Shown: piece after piece, positions 50,978 through 58,923 of the stretch
How positions within the stretch are numbered: position 1 is the stretch's first letter
Layout of the letters: every line of letters starts with the position of its first letter
Assembly: GCF_019550795.1 (NCBI RefSeq)
Contig: NZ_CP080545.1
Coordinates: 2,824,001-2,888,000, forward strand
Length of the DNA stretch: 64,000 nt
Direction: 5' to 3'
Origin: Paenibacillus sp. sptzw28
GTDB taxonomy: Bacteria > Bacillota > Bacilli > Paenibacillales > Paenibacillaceae
Position numbers and translations under genes: made by a program
Notes under the pieces: model-generated
Told to the model about the DNA's origin: nothing
Database searches by the model: none
Seen by the model: the letters and a program-made list of their open reading frames with translations, nothing else

Positions 50978-53080
50978 ATGATTGGACATGAGTTAGGCGG
51001 ACGATATGAAATCATAACCCGTATCGGCGGGGGAGGAATGGCGCTTGTCTATAAAGCGCACGACATTTTGCTCAACAGGAATGTCGCGGTAAAAATATTG
51101 CGTCAGCAGTTCGTCCATGACGAGGAATTTATTCGCCGCTTTCGCCGGGAAGCGCAGTCGGCGGCTGCTCTCTCGCATCCGAATGTCGTAAGCATTTATG
51201 ATGTCGGACAGGAAGGCGAAACACATTATATTGTAATGGAATACGTCGAAGGCCATAATTTAAATGAAATCATACAAGAACGAGCCCCGCTGCAAGCGGA
51301 AGAAGCGGTAAGAATCGCCATTCAGATTTGCGATGCGCTTGAACACGCACATCATAATCAAATCATTCATCGCGATATTAAGCCTCATAATATATTGATC
51401 GGCAAGAACGGGCGCGTGAAGGTGACTGATTTCGGCATCGCGCGCGCCGTTACCTCCTCCACCATTACACAAACCGGCTCCGTTGTCGGTTCCGTGCATT
51501 ACTTTTCGCCTGAGCATGCCAAAGGAGTGAGCACAGGGGAGAAGTCCGACTTGTATTCGCTTGGAATCGTGCTTTATCAGATGCTGACAGGGAAGCTGCC
51601 GTTTCTGGGCGAGAGTCCTATCAGTGTGGCGCTAAAGCATTTGCAGGAGACGTTCGACGATCCGCGGGCAGTTAACCCGCATATCCCGCAAAGCGTGGAA
51701 AATGTGATTTTGCGCGCCATGAGAAAAAATCCGATCGAGCGGTACGCTTCCGCGGCCGAAATGCTGGGCGATTTGGAAACATGTCTACGGCCGGAACGGG
51801 TAGGAGAACCGAAGGTTGCGTTTGTCGGCGGCTCGGACTTTGATGAAACGCGTGTCATGCCCGCCATACGCGGAAGCATTGCCGATGTCCAGGCGGCATC
51901 GGCAACCGGAACACGGATTGAGAGAGCCGGAACGGATACGGAAGAAAACCGGTGGGATTCAAGCGGACTCGAAGAAACGCGTAAACACAGATGGGTCAAG
52001 CCCGTCATTACGGTTGCTTCGACGCTCATAATCATTGTACTTGTTTACTGGGGGGCGCAGACGGTACTCGGGTGGTTCGATATCGAAGAGGTTGAAGTGC
52101 CTTATGTCGTCAATCATACCGAAGCTGAAGCGAAAAAAATGCTCGAGGATAAAGGACTTACCGTGGAATTGCCCACCATTTATACAGAAAAGGAAGGCGT
52201 AGCGAAGGGCGTGGTTTACGACCAGACCAAAGCCAATCAACGCGTCAAGGTAGGCGCGTCGATAAAACTTTATGTAAGCAGCGGACCTAGAATGGAAAGC
52301 ATGTCCGATTACTCCGGAATGGCTTATGACGATGTCGTCGATGCTCTCACGGCACTCGGCGTTGACAAGAATAACATTAAGAAAGATGATGAATTCAGTG
52401 ATGAAGCACCGGGAACGGTCATCAAGCAGACCCCGGCGGCCGACAGTGAATTCGATCCCAAGACGGCCTCCTTCTCCTTCATTGTGAGCAAGGGGAAAGA
52501 AACGTTTCCTATGCCTGACCTGACCGGGATGAAGGAAAAAGATGCGATCGCACTTCTGGAATCCAAGGGTCTTGTCGTCAATGAGGCGGACATTGTCCGG
52601 CAGCCAAGCTATAATGACGAAGGAACGGTTACCTCCCAATATCCTTATGAGCCCGAAGCACCGGTGTATAAAGGTGCCGAAGTGACCCTGACGGTCAGCT
52701 CCGGTCTGCCTAAAGATGCGCTCGAATATACGTTCAATATCGTTATATCACCGGCGGTTGCAGGCAAGACAAGCGAAATCCGCATCACCTATTCGGACGC
52801 CCGCGGTGAAGATATTGAATGGGGCAAGAAAAAAATTAATGATACTCAGTCCTTTTCGGTAAAAGTAGTCCTTGATCCGAATACGGAAGCGAAAGTGTCG
52901 ATATTCAGGGACAACCAATACACGGATACATTCTCCAGAACGTACGACGAGGTTAAATCGGGCACCGATACGACGCCTGAGACCGTGCCGGGAGCGGCGG
53001 CTCCGGCTGACCAACAGGCGCAAACTGAGGAGACAAACGGCAATGGAGATGCAAGCACGAACACGACAACAACACAATAA
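50978..53080 (+). CDS. prkC: PASTA-domain Ser/Thr protein kinase PrkC
   Basis: The 700-residue membrane kinase has a Hanks-type kinase domain (about 10-270) with GGGGMALVYKA, the catalytic HRDIKPHN loop and the DFGIARA segment. A juxtamembrane linker is followed by one membrane span (about 343-367), three extracellular PASTA repeats (about 370-432, 439-505 and 509-578) and a distinct C-terminal region ending in a Thr/Asn-rich tail. PASTA repeats sense muropeptides and lipid II. The ATG at 50978 follows GAGGAG. Its end overlaps rsgA by 38 nt. Confidence 0.95.
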   Translation: MIGHELGGRYEIITRIGGGGMALVYKAHDILLNRNVAVKILRQQFVHDEEFIRRFRREAQSAAALSHPNVVSIYDVGQEGETHYIVMEYVEGHNLNEIIQERAPLQAEEAVRIAIQICDALEHAHHNQIIHRDIKPHNILIGKNGRVKVTDFGIARAVTSSTITQTGSVVGSVHYFSPEHAKGVSTGEKSDLYSLGIVLYQMLTGKLPFLGESPISVALKHLQETFDDPRAVNPHIPQSVENVILRAMRKNPIERYASAAEMLGDLETCLRPERVGEPKVAFVGGSDFDETRVMPAIRGSIADVQAASATGTRIERAGTDTEENRWDSSGLEETRKHRWVKPVITVASTLIIIVLVYWGAQTVLGWFDIEEVEVPYVVNHTEAEAKKMLEDKGLTVELPTIYTEKEGVAKGVVYDQTKANQRVKVGASIKLYVSSGPRMESMSDYSGMAYDDVVDALTALGVDKNNIKKDDEFSDEAPGTVIKQTPAADSEFDPKTASFSFIVSKGKETFPMPDLTGMKEKDAIALLESKGLVVNEADIVRQPSYNDEGTVTSQYPYEPEAPVYKGAEVTLTVSSGLPKDALEYTFNIVISPAVAGKTSEIRITYSDARGEDIEWGKKKINDTQSFSVKVVLDPNTEAKVSIFRDNQYTDTFSRTYDEVKSGTDTTPETVPGAAAPADQQAQTEETNGNGDASTNTTTTQ

Positions 53081-53999
53081 AACGGACGGTCAGATCGGAA
53101 GAATCGTCAAAGCGCTCAGCGGTTATTATTATGTGCTTCCGAATGATGCCGGGCCGGAAGAGAGGCCGATTCAATGCCGTGCGCGCGGTATATTCAAGAA
53201 GCGCGGTGAATCGCCGCTGGTCGGCGATCTTGTTCTGTTCGAGAGGACAGAGAACGGCGAAGGGACTGTCGATTCCATCCTGCCCCGAAGCTCGGAACTC
53301 ATTCGCCCTCCGGTGGCTAATGTGGACTTGGCCGTACTTGTTTTCTCGGTTACGGAACCGGTGCTCAACCTGCAGCTTCTAGATAAATTTCTTGTTCACA
53401 TCGAGCATGCAGGCGTCGATGCGGTGCTCTGCCTCAGTAAAAGGGACTTGGCTGAAGTGGGCGAAGATACGGACGAGGCGCGACAAGCTATGGAAGAGGT
53501 TCTTCGCATCTACACGCCGATTGGATATGACGTTATTGTGACAAGCTCCAGGAAAGGGGAAGGAACTCCTGCGTTGTCGGAGCGGCTGCGCGGCCATTTG
53601 GCCGTCTTCGCCGGACAATCCGGGGTGGGTAAATCTTCTCTGCTCAATGCGATGGTTCCCGGGTTAAAGCTGGAAACCAATGAAATCAGCAGCAAGCTCG
53701 GACGCGGCAAGCATACGACAAGGCATGTTGAATTGATATTGACAGGCGGCGGTTATGTCGCGGATACGCCCGGTTTCAGTCAGCTTGACTTTGCCGAGCT
53801 CGGAGTTGAGGAGCTCGGAAGCTGTTTCCGGGAAATGCGTGAGCTAGCGCCGTCCTGCAAATTCCGCGGCTGTACGCATGTGCACGAACCGGGCTGCGCG
53901 GTTCTGCAGGCGCTGGCAGCCGGAGAGATCGCTCCAAGCCGCCATGAGCATTATGTACAATTTATAACGGAGATGAAAGAGAGAAAGCGGAGGTATTGA
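53043..53999 (+). CDS. rsgA: Ribosome small subunit-dependent GTPase A
   Basis: The 318-residue circularly permuted GTPase helps 30S subunits mature. An OB-fold (about 18-90) is followed by the GTPase with G4 SKRDL, then G1 GQSGVGKSS and G3 DTPG, and a zinc domain with CFREMRE, SCKFRGC and HVHEPGC. The start at 53043 has GAGGAGA 9 nt upstream; there is no later start codon before the OB-fold. The resulting overlap with prkC is unusual in size but leaves both frames intact. PrkC phosphorylates this protein (CpgA) in B. subtilis. Confidence 0.92.
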   Translation: MEMQARTRQQHNKTDGQIGRIVKALSGYYYVLPNDAGPEERPIQCRARGIFKKRGESPLVGDLVLFERTENGEGTVDSILPRSSELIRPPVANVDLAVLVFSVTEPVLNLQLLDKFLVHIEHAGVDAVLCLSKRDLAEVGEDTDEARQAMEEVLRIYTPIGYDVIVTSSRKGEGTPALSERLRGHLAVFAGQSGVGKSSLLNAMVPGLKLETNEISSKLGRGKHTTRHVELILTGGGYVADTPGFSQLDFAELGVEELGSCFREMRELAPSCKFRGCTHVHEPGCAVLQALAAGEIAPSRHEHYVQFITEMKERKRRY

Positions 54000-54000
54000 T

Positions 54001-54645
54001 ATGTCGCTCATCGCACCATCGATTTTATCGGCAAATTTTGCTGCGCTTGGAGAAGATATTAAAGACGTCGAACGGGCAGGAGCCGATTGGATCCATATTG
54101 ACGTCATGGACGGCCATTATGTACCGAACCTGACGTTCGGGCCAGTGGTTGTAAGTGCGATTCGCCCTTATACGAAGCTTACGTTCGACGTCCACCTGAT
54201 GATCGATAATCCCGAGCAGTATATCTCGGCATTCGCTGCCGCAGGCGCCGACCGTATTACAGTCCATGCGGAAGCCTGCATCCACCTGCACAGGGTTATC
54301 CATATGATCAAGGAAGCAGGACTTCCTGCCGGTGTCGCGCTGAATCCGGCTACGCCGCTGCAAGTATTGGAGAATATACTGGATGACCTGGACCTCGTAC
54401 TTATCATGACGGTGAATCCGGGCTTCGGCGGCCAACAATTCATTCCGCATTCGCTTCCAAAGCTGCGTGAGCTCCGGACGATGCTTGACAAGAGAGGCTT
54501 AAACGGTATGCATGTTCAGGTTGACGGCGGGATAAACGCCGTAACCGCTCCACTGGTTCGCGATGCCGGTGCCAATGTGCTCGTGGCCGGCAATGCCGTA
54601 TTCACCGAGAAGGATCGTACCGCGGCAATAGCTGCGCTGCGGTAG
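54001..54645 (+). CDS. rpe: Ribulose-phosphate 3-epimerase
   Basis: The 214-residue TIM-barrel enzyme of the pentose phosphate pathway shows [25 protein letters not shown] (metal His and Asp), the DVHLM motif, [10 protein letters not shown] and VDGGIN. The start lies 1 nt after the rsgA stop and follows GGAGG, so it is in the same operon. The order rsgA-rpe is the same as in B. subtilis. Confidence 0.95.
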   Translation: MSLIAPSILSANFAALGEDIKDVERAGADWIHIDVMDGHYVPNLTFGPVVVSAIRPYTKLTFDVHLMIDNPEQYISAFAAAGADRITVHAEACIHLHRVIHMIKEAGLPAGVALNPATPLQVLENILDDLDLVLIMTVNPGFGGQQFIPHSLPKLRELRTMLDKRGLNGMHVQVDGGINAVTAPLVRDAGANVLVAGNAVFTEKDRTAAIAALR

Positions 54646-54656
54646 GGGGAGATACG

Positions 54657-54932
54657 ATGGGCGAACGTCTGAAGAACGGCCTTATCATACTTCTATACAG
54701 TATGGGTGCGGGCCTCATGCTTGCAATATTTTCTTCACTCAGGGGTGGAATCAATATTGTGTTCTCACTCCTTGCGCTCATAATTGGCGTACTGTTCTTT
54801 CGTAAATTTCCTAAGATCAGCACAAGAATTATTTTCATACTTCTTGCGATATTATTTTTCCTGCTGATTGTCATCATTATCACAATGATAATCTATTTGA
54901 AGAGGCACCCGGGCGGCTCTCCGGTGGTGTAG
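54657..54932 (+). CDS. Small membrane protein of unknown function
   Basis: The 91-residue protein has three hydrophobic stretches (about 8-28, 32-50 and 56-80) with few charges between them, and a short positive tail (LKRHPGG). I do not recognise a family. GGGGGAG lies 7 nt before the ATG, so it is probably translated with rpe, which ends 11 nt upstream. In B. subtilis the thiamine pyrophosphokinase gene thiN occupies this position; this protein is not related to it. Confidence 0.7.
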   Translation: MGERLKNGLIILLYSMGAGLMLAIFSSLRGGINIVFSLLALIIGVLFFRKFPKISTRIIFILLAILFFLLIVIIITMIIYLKRHPGGSPVV

Positions 54933-55071
54933 CCAAACGGTTGAAATGCCCCCAGTGAATGGAATAGGACAGTCCGGTGCTGCATAGGATGGTTACATGA
55001 ACGAACGTTCTTGTAGCCTTTTTTTGTTGTCTTAAAGAAGGTGAAAGGGACTGTCTCGGATGCAGGATCTT

Positions 55072-55099
55072 GGATAATGCTTTCTTCGCTGGCATAATT
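55072..55099 (+). promoter_or_regulatory. Possible sigma-E promoter upstream of spoVM
   Basis: GGATAAT (55072-55078) and CATAATT (55093-55099) resemble the -35 and -10 of mother-cell sigma-E promoters, 14 bp apart, about 80 bp before the start. spoVM is sigma-E dependent in B. subtilis. The match is partial. Confidence 0.3.
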
Positions 55100-55180
55100 G
55101 AAGGAACGGATGACGACGGGTATGTTTAACAACGGATAGCAGGGATGATATCGTTGTAAACATTTGAGGAGGGGTGGAGC

Positions 55181-55261
55181 ATGAAATTTTATACAATCAA
55201 GCTGCCGAAATTTTTGGGCGGATTCGTCAAAGCGATTTTAAATACGTTCCAGAAAAACTAG
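55181..55261 (+). CDS. spoVM: SpoVM, spore coat anchoring peptide
   Basis: This 26-residue gene is too short for most ORF filters. It encodes MKFYTIKLPKFLGG followed by FVKAILNTFQKN, against the B. subtilis form with IVRAMLGSFRKD; residues 1-14 are identical. It is an amphipathic helix that senses the convex forespore membrane and anchors SpoIVA, so that the coat and cortex can form. AGGAGGGGTGGAGC stands directly before the ATG. It keeps its usual place near rpmB and yloU, and its presence is good evidence that the organism sporulates. Confidence 0.95.
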   Translation: MKFYTIKLPKFLGGFVKAILNTFQKN

Positions 55262-55362
55262 CTCCAATGAGTGGAAGCCGTCTCATGCTATCGGCCAATT
55301 GTACCTAAAGCGCAGAAAGCCGGGCCGTGTCGCGGACGGCTGTTTTGTGTGCATAAACAAGC

Positions 55363-55395
55363 AAAAAAGCACCTGATCGGAATCGGGTGCTTTTT
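55363..55395 (-). terminator. Terminator of rpmB
   Basis: aaaaaagcacc and gggtgcttttt pair, so the minus strand has a stem followed by a T run. It can also act on the plus strand. Confidence 0.8.
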
Positions 55396-55416
55396 GGTAA
55401 ACGGCGTTATGCCTTT

Positions 55417-55605
55417 TTATACGCGGGTTACTTTGCCGGCTTTCAGAGCACGAGTGCTGACAAAAACGCGTTTAGGCTTGCCGTCAACGAGGATGCGAAC
55501 CTTCTGAACGTTAACGCCCCAGGTGCGGCGGTTTTTGTTGTTTGCGTGCGAGACGTGGTTACCTGTACCAGGACCTTTGCCCGTAATAAAACATTTGCGA
55601 GACAT
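55417..55605 (-). CDS. rpmB: 50S ribosomal protein L28
   Basis: The 62-residue protein begins [16 protein letters not shown] and contains [14 protein letters not shown] and a [12 protein letters not shown] segment, matching Bacillus L28. It is the single-Cys form without a zinc knuckle. The ATG at 55605 follows AGGAGGTG, so the longer frame to 55647 is not used. It runs opposite to its neighbours, as in B. subtilis, and has its own promoter and terminator. Confidence 0.96.
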   Translation of the reverse strand: MSRKCFITGKGPGTGNHVSHANNKNRRTWGVNVQKVRILVDGKPKRVFVSTRALKAGKVTRV

Positions 55606-55688
55606 GGAATACACCTCCCTCAGAAGTTTTCCCGCAAGAGAAAACACAGCATTTAAAGCTTCGGCTTAAAAAATAAACACACTTAGAT

Positions 55689-55717
55689 ATGATACCATAT
55701 CATAAGGCTTCCATCAA
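55689..55717 (-). promoter_or_regulatory. Sigma-A promoter of rpmB
   Basis: On the minus strand TTGATG (55712-55717) and TATCAT (55689-55694) are 17 bp apart, about 80 nt before the start codon. Confidence 0.6.
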
Positions 55718-55862
55718 GCGTTTATCAGGAATTACGGTAGGATGCCAGGAGGAGCAAAATGCAGAAAATAGACGTAAAATGGCGACTGGACTTCTATATC
55801 GTCATTATTTATAGTACAATGTTGATTAGTCCATAATAGTTATAGTGAAGGAGTGATTTTCC

Positions 55863-56222
55863 ATGCCTCTGCAGCTTAATTCGGAACTAGGAAGTATATA
55901 TATTACAGACCATGTTATCTCCGTACTTGCCGGCTCAGCGGCTTTGGAATGTTATGGACTGGTTGGTATGGCTTCACGCAAACAACTCAAGGACGGCATT
56001 ACCGAGATGCTCGGCCGGGATAATCTGTCCCGCGGCGTCGAAGTCCGCCGAGAGAACGAACGCACACACATCGATCTTTACATCATCGTGAGCTACGGTA
56101 CAAAAATATCCGAGGTAGCGCATAACATTCAGTCAAAAGTGAAGTATGTGCTTAATGAAGTAGTCGGCCTTAAGGTTGACTATGTGCATATTTTTGTCCA
56201 AGGCGTACGTGTATCTCGGTAG
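55863..56222 (+). CDS. yloU: Asp23 family protein YloU
   Basis: The 119-residue protein has the Asp23 pattern: GSIYITDHVISVLAGSAALE, then RGVEVRRENE and HIDLYIIVSYGTKISEVA, and a terminal VDYVHIFVQGV. It is the membrane-associated family found in front of the DAK-domain gene in B. subtilis (yloU-yloV). GAAGGAG precedes the ATG. It lies 15 nt before fakA, so the two are cotranscribed. Confidence 0.9.
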   Translation: MPLQLNSELGSIYITDHVISVLAGSAALECYGLVGMASRKQLKDGITEMLGRDNLSRGVEVRRENERTHIDLYIIVSYGTKISEVAHNIQSKVKYVLNEVVGLKVDYVHIFVQGVRVSR

Positions 56223-56237
56223 GAAGGGGAATGGCGC

Positions 56238-58046
56238 TTGATTAAACGCTTTATTAACGGATCAGACCTGACGGATATGGTGCTGAGCGGAGCGGAATGT
56301 TTGCGGCGTAACGTAGAACGCGTTAATGCGTTGAATGTTTTTCCGGTTCCCGACGGCGACACCGGAACCAATATGAATTTAACGATGACATCAGGCACCC
56401 AGGAACTGCAAAGCAAACTGTCCGCAGACGTGGGCAAAGTTGCGGAAGCGCTTTCTAAAGGCCTGCTTATGGGAGCACGCGGCAATTCGGGTGTTATTCT
56501 TTCGCAGCTTTTTCGGGGCTTTGCCAAAAGCCTGACAGGTCTCGGGCAGGCCGATACCGCTCAATTCGCCGCGGCACTCCAAAGCGGTGTGGATATGGCA
56601 TACAAAGCGGTCGTAAGGCCCGTCGAGGGAACGATCTTAACCGTTGCCAAAGAATCAGCCAAACACGCAGTAGCCTATGCAAGGCGCACTACCGATATCG
56701 TAGAACTGGTACGGGAAGTTCATACGAAGGCTAATGAAGCCCTTCAGAGGACGCCTGATTTGCTACCGGTGCTGAAGCAGGTCGGCGTTGTCGATTCGGG
56801 CGGTCAAGGGCTTGTCCTTATTTATGAAGGGTTCGTCCGGGCTCTGACTGAGCAATCAAGTGGCACCAATGACCGACCGACCGAAGCGGCGCTTCCGGAA
56901 CAAATACCGGTTCAAGCTCGTCCGCAGCAGCCGGTTCGTCCGCTTGGCGGCGCGCAGTCGCAGCTGTCGACGGAAGCAATCGAATTCTTATACGACATGG
57001 AATTTTTCATTAACACGAAACCGGCTGTCCGCCCTGCGCGCCGCTTCGACGAAGCTTATTTCAAACGTGTGCTGGCCAGAGACGGCGATTCGATTCTTGT
57101 TATAGAGGACGACCATATAATCAAGGTTCATGTACACTCCCGCAAGCCCGGCGATGTGCTTAATTACGCTTTGCCGTATGGGGAACTATCCGAAATTCAT
57201 ATTCTCAATATGCGCGACCAGCATCGCGGTTTGCTTCAAGAGGGAGAATTGGCGGGGAGAAGCGGTGACGCCGAGACTTACTCTGCATCTGTCTCCGGAA
57301 TGGACGAAGCTGCGCATAGACTTGCCGTTCCCGAGGTGCTCACTGGAACTCCGGCGGATTCCGTACCGGTCGGGCAGGCGCATGAGTGGGCGCCGTTTGG
57401 CATTATTGCGGTAGCAATGGGCGAAGGAATCGGGTCGATTTTTCTGGACAATAATGTGGATATCGTTCTCTCCGGCGGACAAACGATGAACCCGTCAACG
57501 GAAGATTTCATCAAAGCGATAGAATCTTTGCCTGCCGAGCATATTTACTTGCTTCCGAACAACGGCAATATTATTTTGGCGGCGCAGCAAGCGGCCGAAT
57601 TATGCGGACGAAACGTGACCGTCATTCCGACGAAAACCATTCTTCAAGGTCTTGCCGCTGTTCTTGCCTTCCGTGATGAACAGTCCGCAGAGGCGAATGG
57701 CGAAGCGATGGGAGAAGCGGCCTTGCAGGTAAGATCCGGACAAGTTACGCATGCGGTTCGTAACACGGCAATAGACGGTATCGAAATTCGTGAAGGCGAT
57801 TATATCGGAATTATGGAGAAGTCGATCGTAACCGCGTCCGCGAACGTGCAGCAGACCTGCCGCGAGCTGCTTGTGCATATGATGCAGGAAGGCGGCGAGC
57901 TGGTGACGGTTCTGACAGGCGAACAGGCTGATGAAGCGGAGACGTCAGCTCTCTCGGAATGGGTCAAAGAGACATACCCTGACGCCGAGCTTGAAGTGCA
58001 CGCAGGCGGGCAGCCGATGTATCCATACCTTTTTGCAGTAGAATAG
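56238..58046 (+). CDS. fakA: Fatty acid kinase subunit A (YloV, DAK-domain protein)
   Basis: The 602-residue protein has an N-terminal DhaL-type kinase domain with VPDGDTGTNM and the MGARGNSGVILS segment, a middle domain with the DMEFFI motif, and a C-terminal domain with GGQTMNPS and VIPTKT. FakA phosphorylates fatty acids held by a FakB (DegV) protein, so that exogenous or recycled acids can enter phospholipids. Here a DegV gene follows after 12 nt, giving a complete fatty acid kinase. The start is TTG, with AGGAAGGGG upstream; ATG at 56231 is out of frame. Confidence 0.92.
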   Translation: MIKRFINGSDLTDMVLSGAECLRRNVERVNALNVFPVPDGDTGTNMNLTMTSGTQELQSKLSADVGKVAEALSKGLLMGARGNSGVILSQLFRGFAKSLTGLGQADTAQFAAALQSGVDMAYKAVVRPVEGTILTVAKESAKHAVAYARRTTDIVELVREVHTKANEALQRTPDLLPVLKQVGVVDSGGQGLVLIYEGFVRALTEQSSGTNDRPTEAALPEQIPVQARPQQPVRPLGGAQSQLSTEAIEFLYDMEFFINTKPAVRPARRFDEAYFKRVLARDGDSILVIEDDHIIKVHVHSRKPGDVLNYALPYGELSEIHILNMRDQHRGLLQEGELAGRSGDAETYSASVSGMDEAAHRLAVPEVLTGTPADSVPVGQAHEWAPFGIIAVAMGEGIGSIFLDNNVDIVLSGGQTMNPSTEDFIKAIESLPAEHIYLLPNNGNIILAAQQAAELCGRNVTVIPTKTILQGLAAVLAFRDEQSAEANGEAMGEAALQVRSGQVTHAVRNTAIDGIEIREGDYIGIMEKSIVTASANVQQTCRELLVHMMQEGGELVTVLTGEQADEAETSALSEWVKETYPDAELEVHAGGQPMYPYLFAVE

Positions 58047-58058
58047 GGGGGCGCTCTG

Positions 58059-58913
58059 GTGAGGACGGTTAAAATAATTACAGACAGCACTTCGGATATC
58101 CCGGTTCATGTTCGCAAGCAGCTCGGCATTGAAATTGTGCCGCTTAAGGTAATATTCGGCGAGGAGTCGTTCCTCGATACCGTTACGATCAGCACGCAGC
58201 AGTTTTTCGAGAAGCTGACGGCCTCTTCCGTTCTGCCGACAACTTCACAGCCTTCACCGATCGAGTTCATGGAAGCTTACGATCGAATTCTAAAACAACA
58301 ACCGGACGTTTCGATCATTTCCCTTCATCTGTCATCTGCCGTAAGCGGCACTTATCAGTCCGCGGTTCTCGGTTCTTCGCTGCTTGAAGGCAACGGAGAC
58401 GTCACCGTTATCGATACGAAATCAGCTTCTTACGGCTTCGGAATGCTTGCCGTCAAGGCGGCGGAGATGGCGGCGGCCGGGGAATCGAAAGAGAGCATTC
58501 TGGCCGAAATCGACCGGCTGAACAGTGACAGGAAGCTGTATTTCCTGGTGGATACGCTCGAGTATTTGCAGAAGGGCGGAAGGATTGGCAAAGCGGCCGC
58601 TTTATTCGGTTCCATTCTGAACATCAAGCCCATTCTGTCGTTGGATTCGGATGGCGAAGTGACCGCGATTGATAAGGTCCGCGGTCAGCGCAAAGCAATG
58701 CAGCGAATCATTGATTTATTCAAGAAGGATTTCGGCAGCGATCCTGTCGAAATAACGGTAGGCTGGACGTATAACAGCGATATTGCGCTTGAGCTGGCTT
58801 CGCTTGCACAATCGCAGCTGGACGTCCGCAATGTCAATCAGACTGAGATCGGGCCAGTTATCGGGACGCATGTCGGTCCCGGCACGGCAGCGCTATTTAT
58901 TAACCGGGTGTGA
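58059..58913 (+). CDS. DegV family fatty acid-binding protein (FakB)
   Basis: The 284-residue protein begins with the DegV motif KIITDSTSDIP and has TTSQPSP in the fatty-acid pocket (Thr and Ser), the SSAVSGTYQSA segment and, toward the C terminus, IGTHVGPGT. DegV proteins bind a fatty acid and present it to FakA. Initiation is at GTG with GGGGGGC upstream. In B. subtilis the two serine dehydratase genes sit here instead, so a FakA partner replaces them. Confidence 0.92.
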   Translation: MRTVKIITDSTSDIPVHVRKQLGIEIVPLKVIFGEESFLDTVTISTQQFFEKLTASSVLPTTSQPSPIEFMEAYDRILKQQPDVSIISLHLSSAVSGTYQSAVLGSSLLEGNGDVTVIDTKSASYGFGMLAVKAAEMAAAGESKESILAEIDRLNSDRKLYFLVDTLEYLQKGGRIGKAAALFGSILNIKPILSLDSDGEVTAIDKVRGQRKAMQRIIDLFKKDFGSDPVEITVGWTYNSDIALELASLAQSQLDVRNVNQTEIGPVIGTHVGPGTAALFINRV

Positions 58914-58923
58914 GGGTATCATG

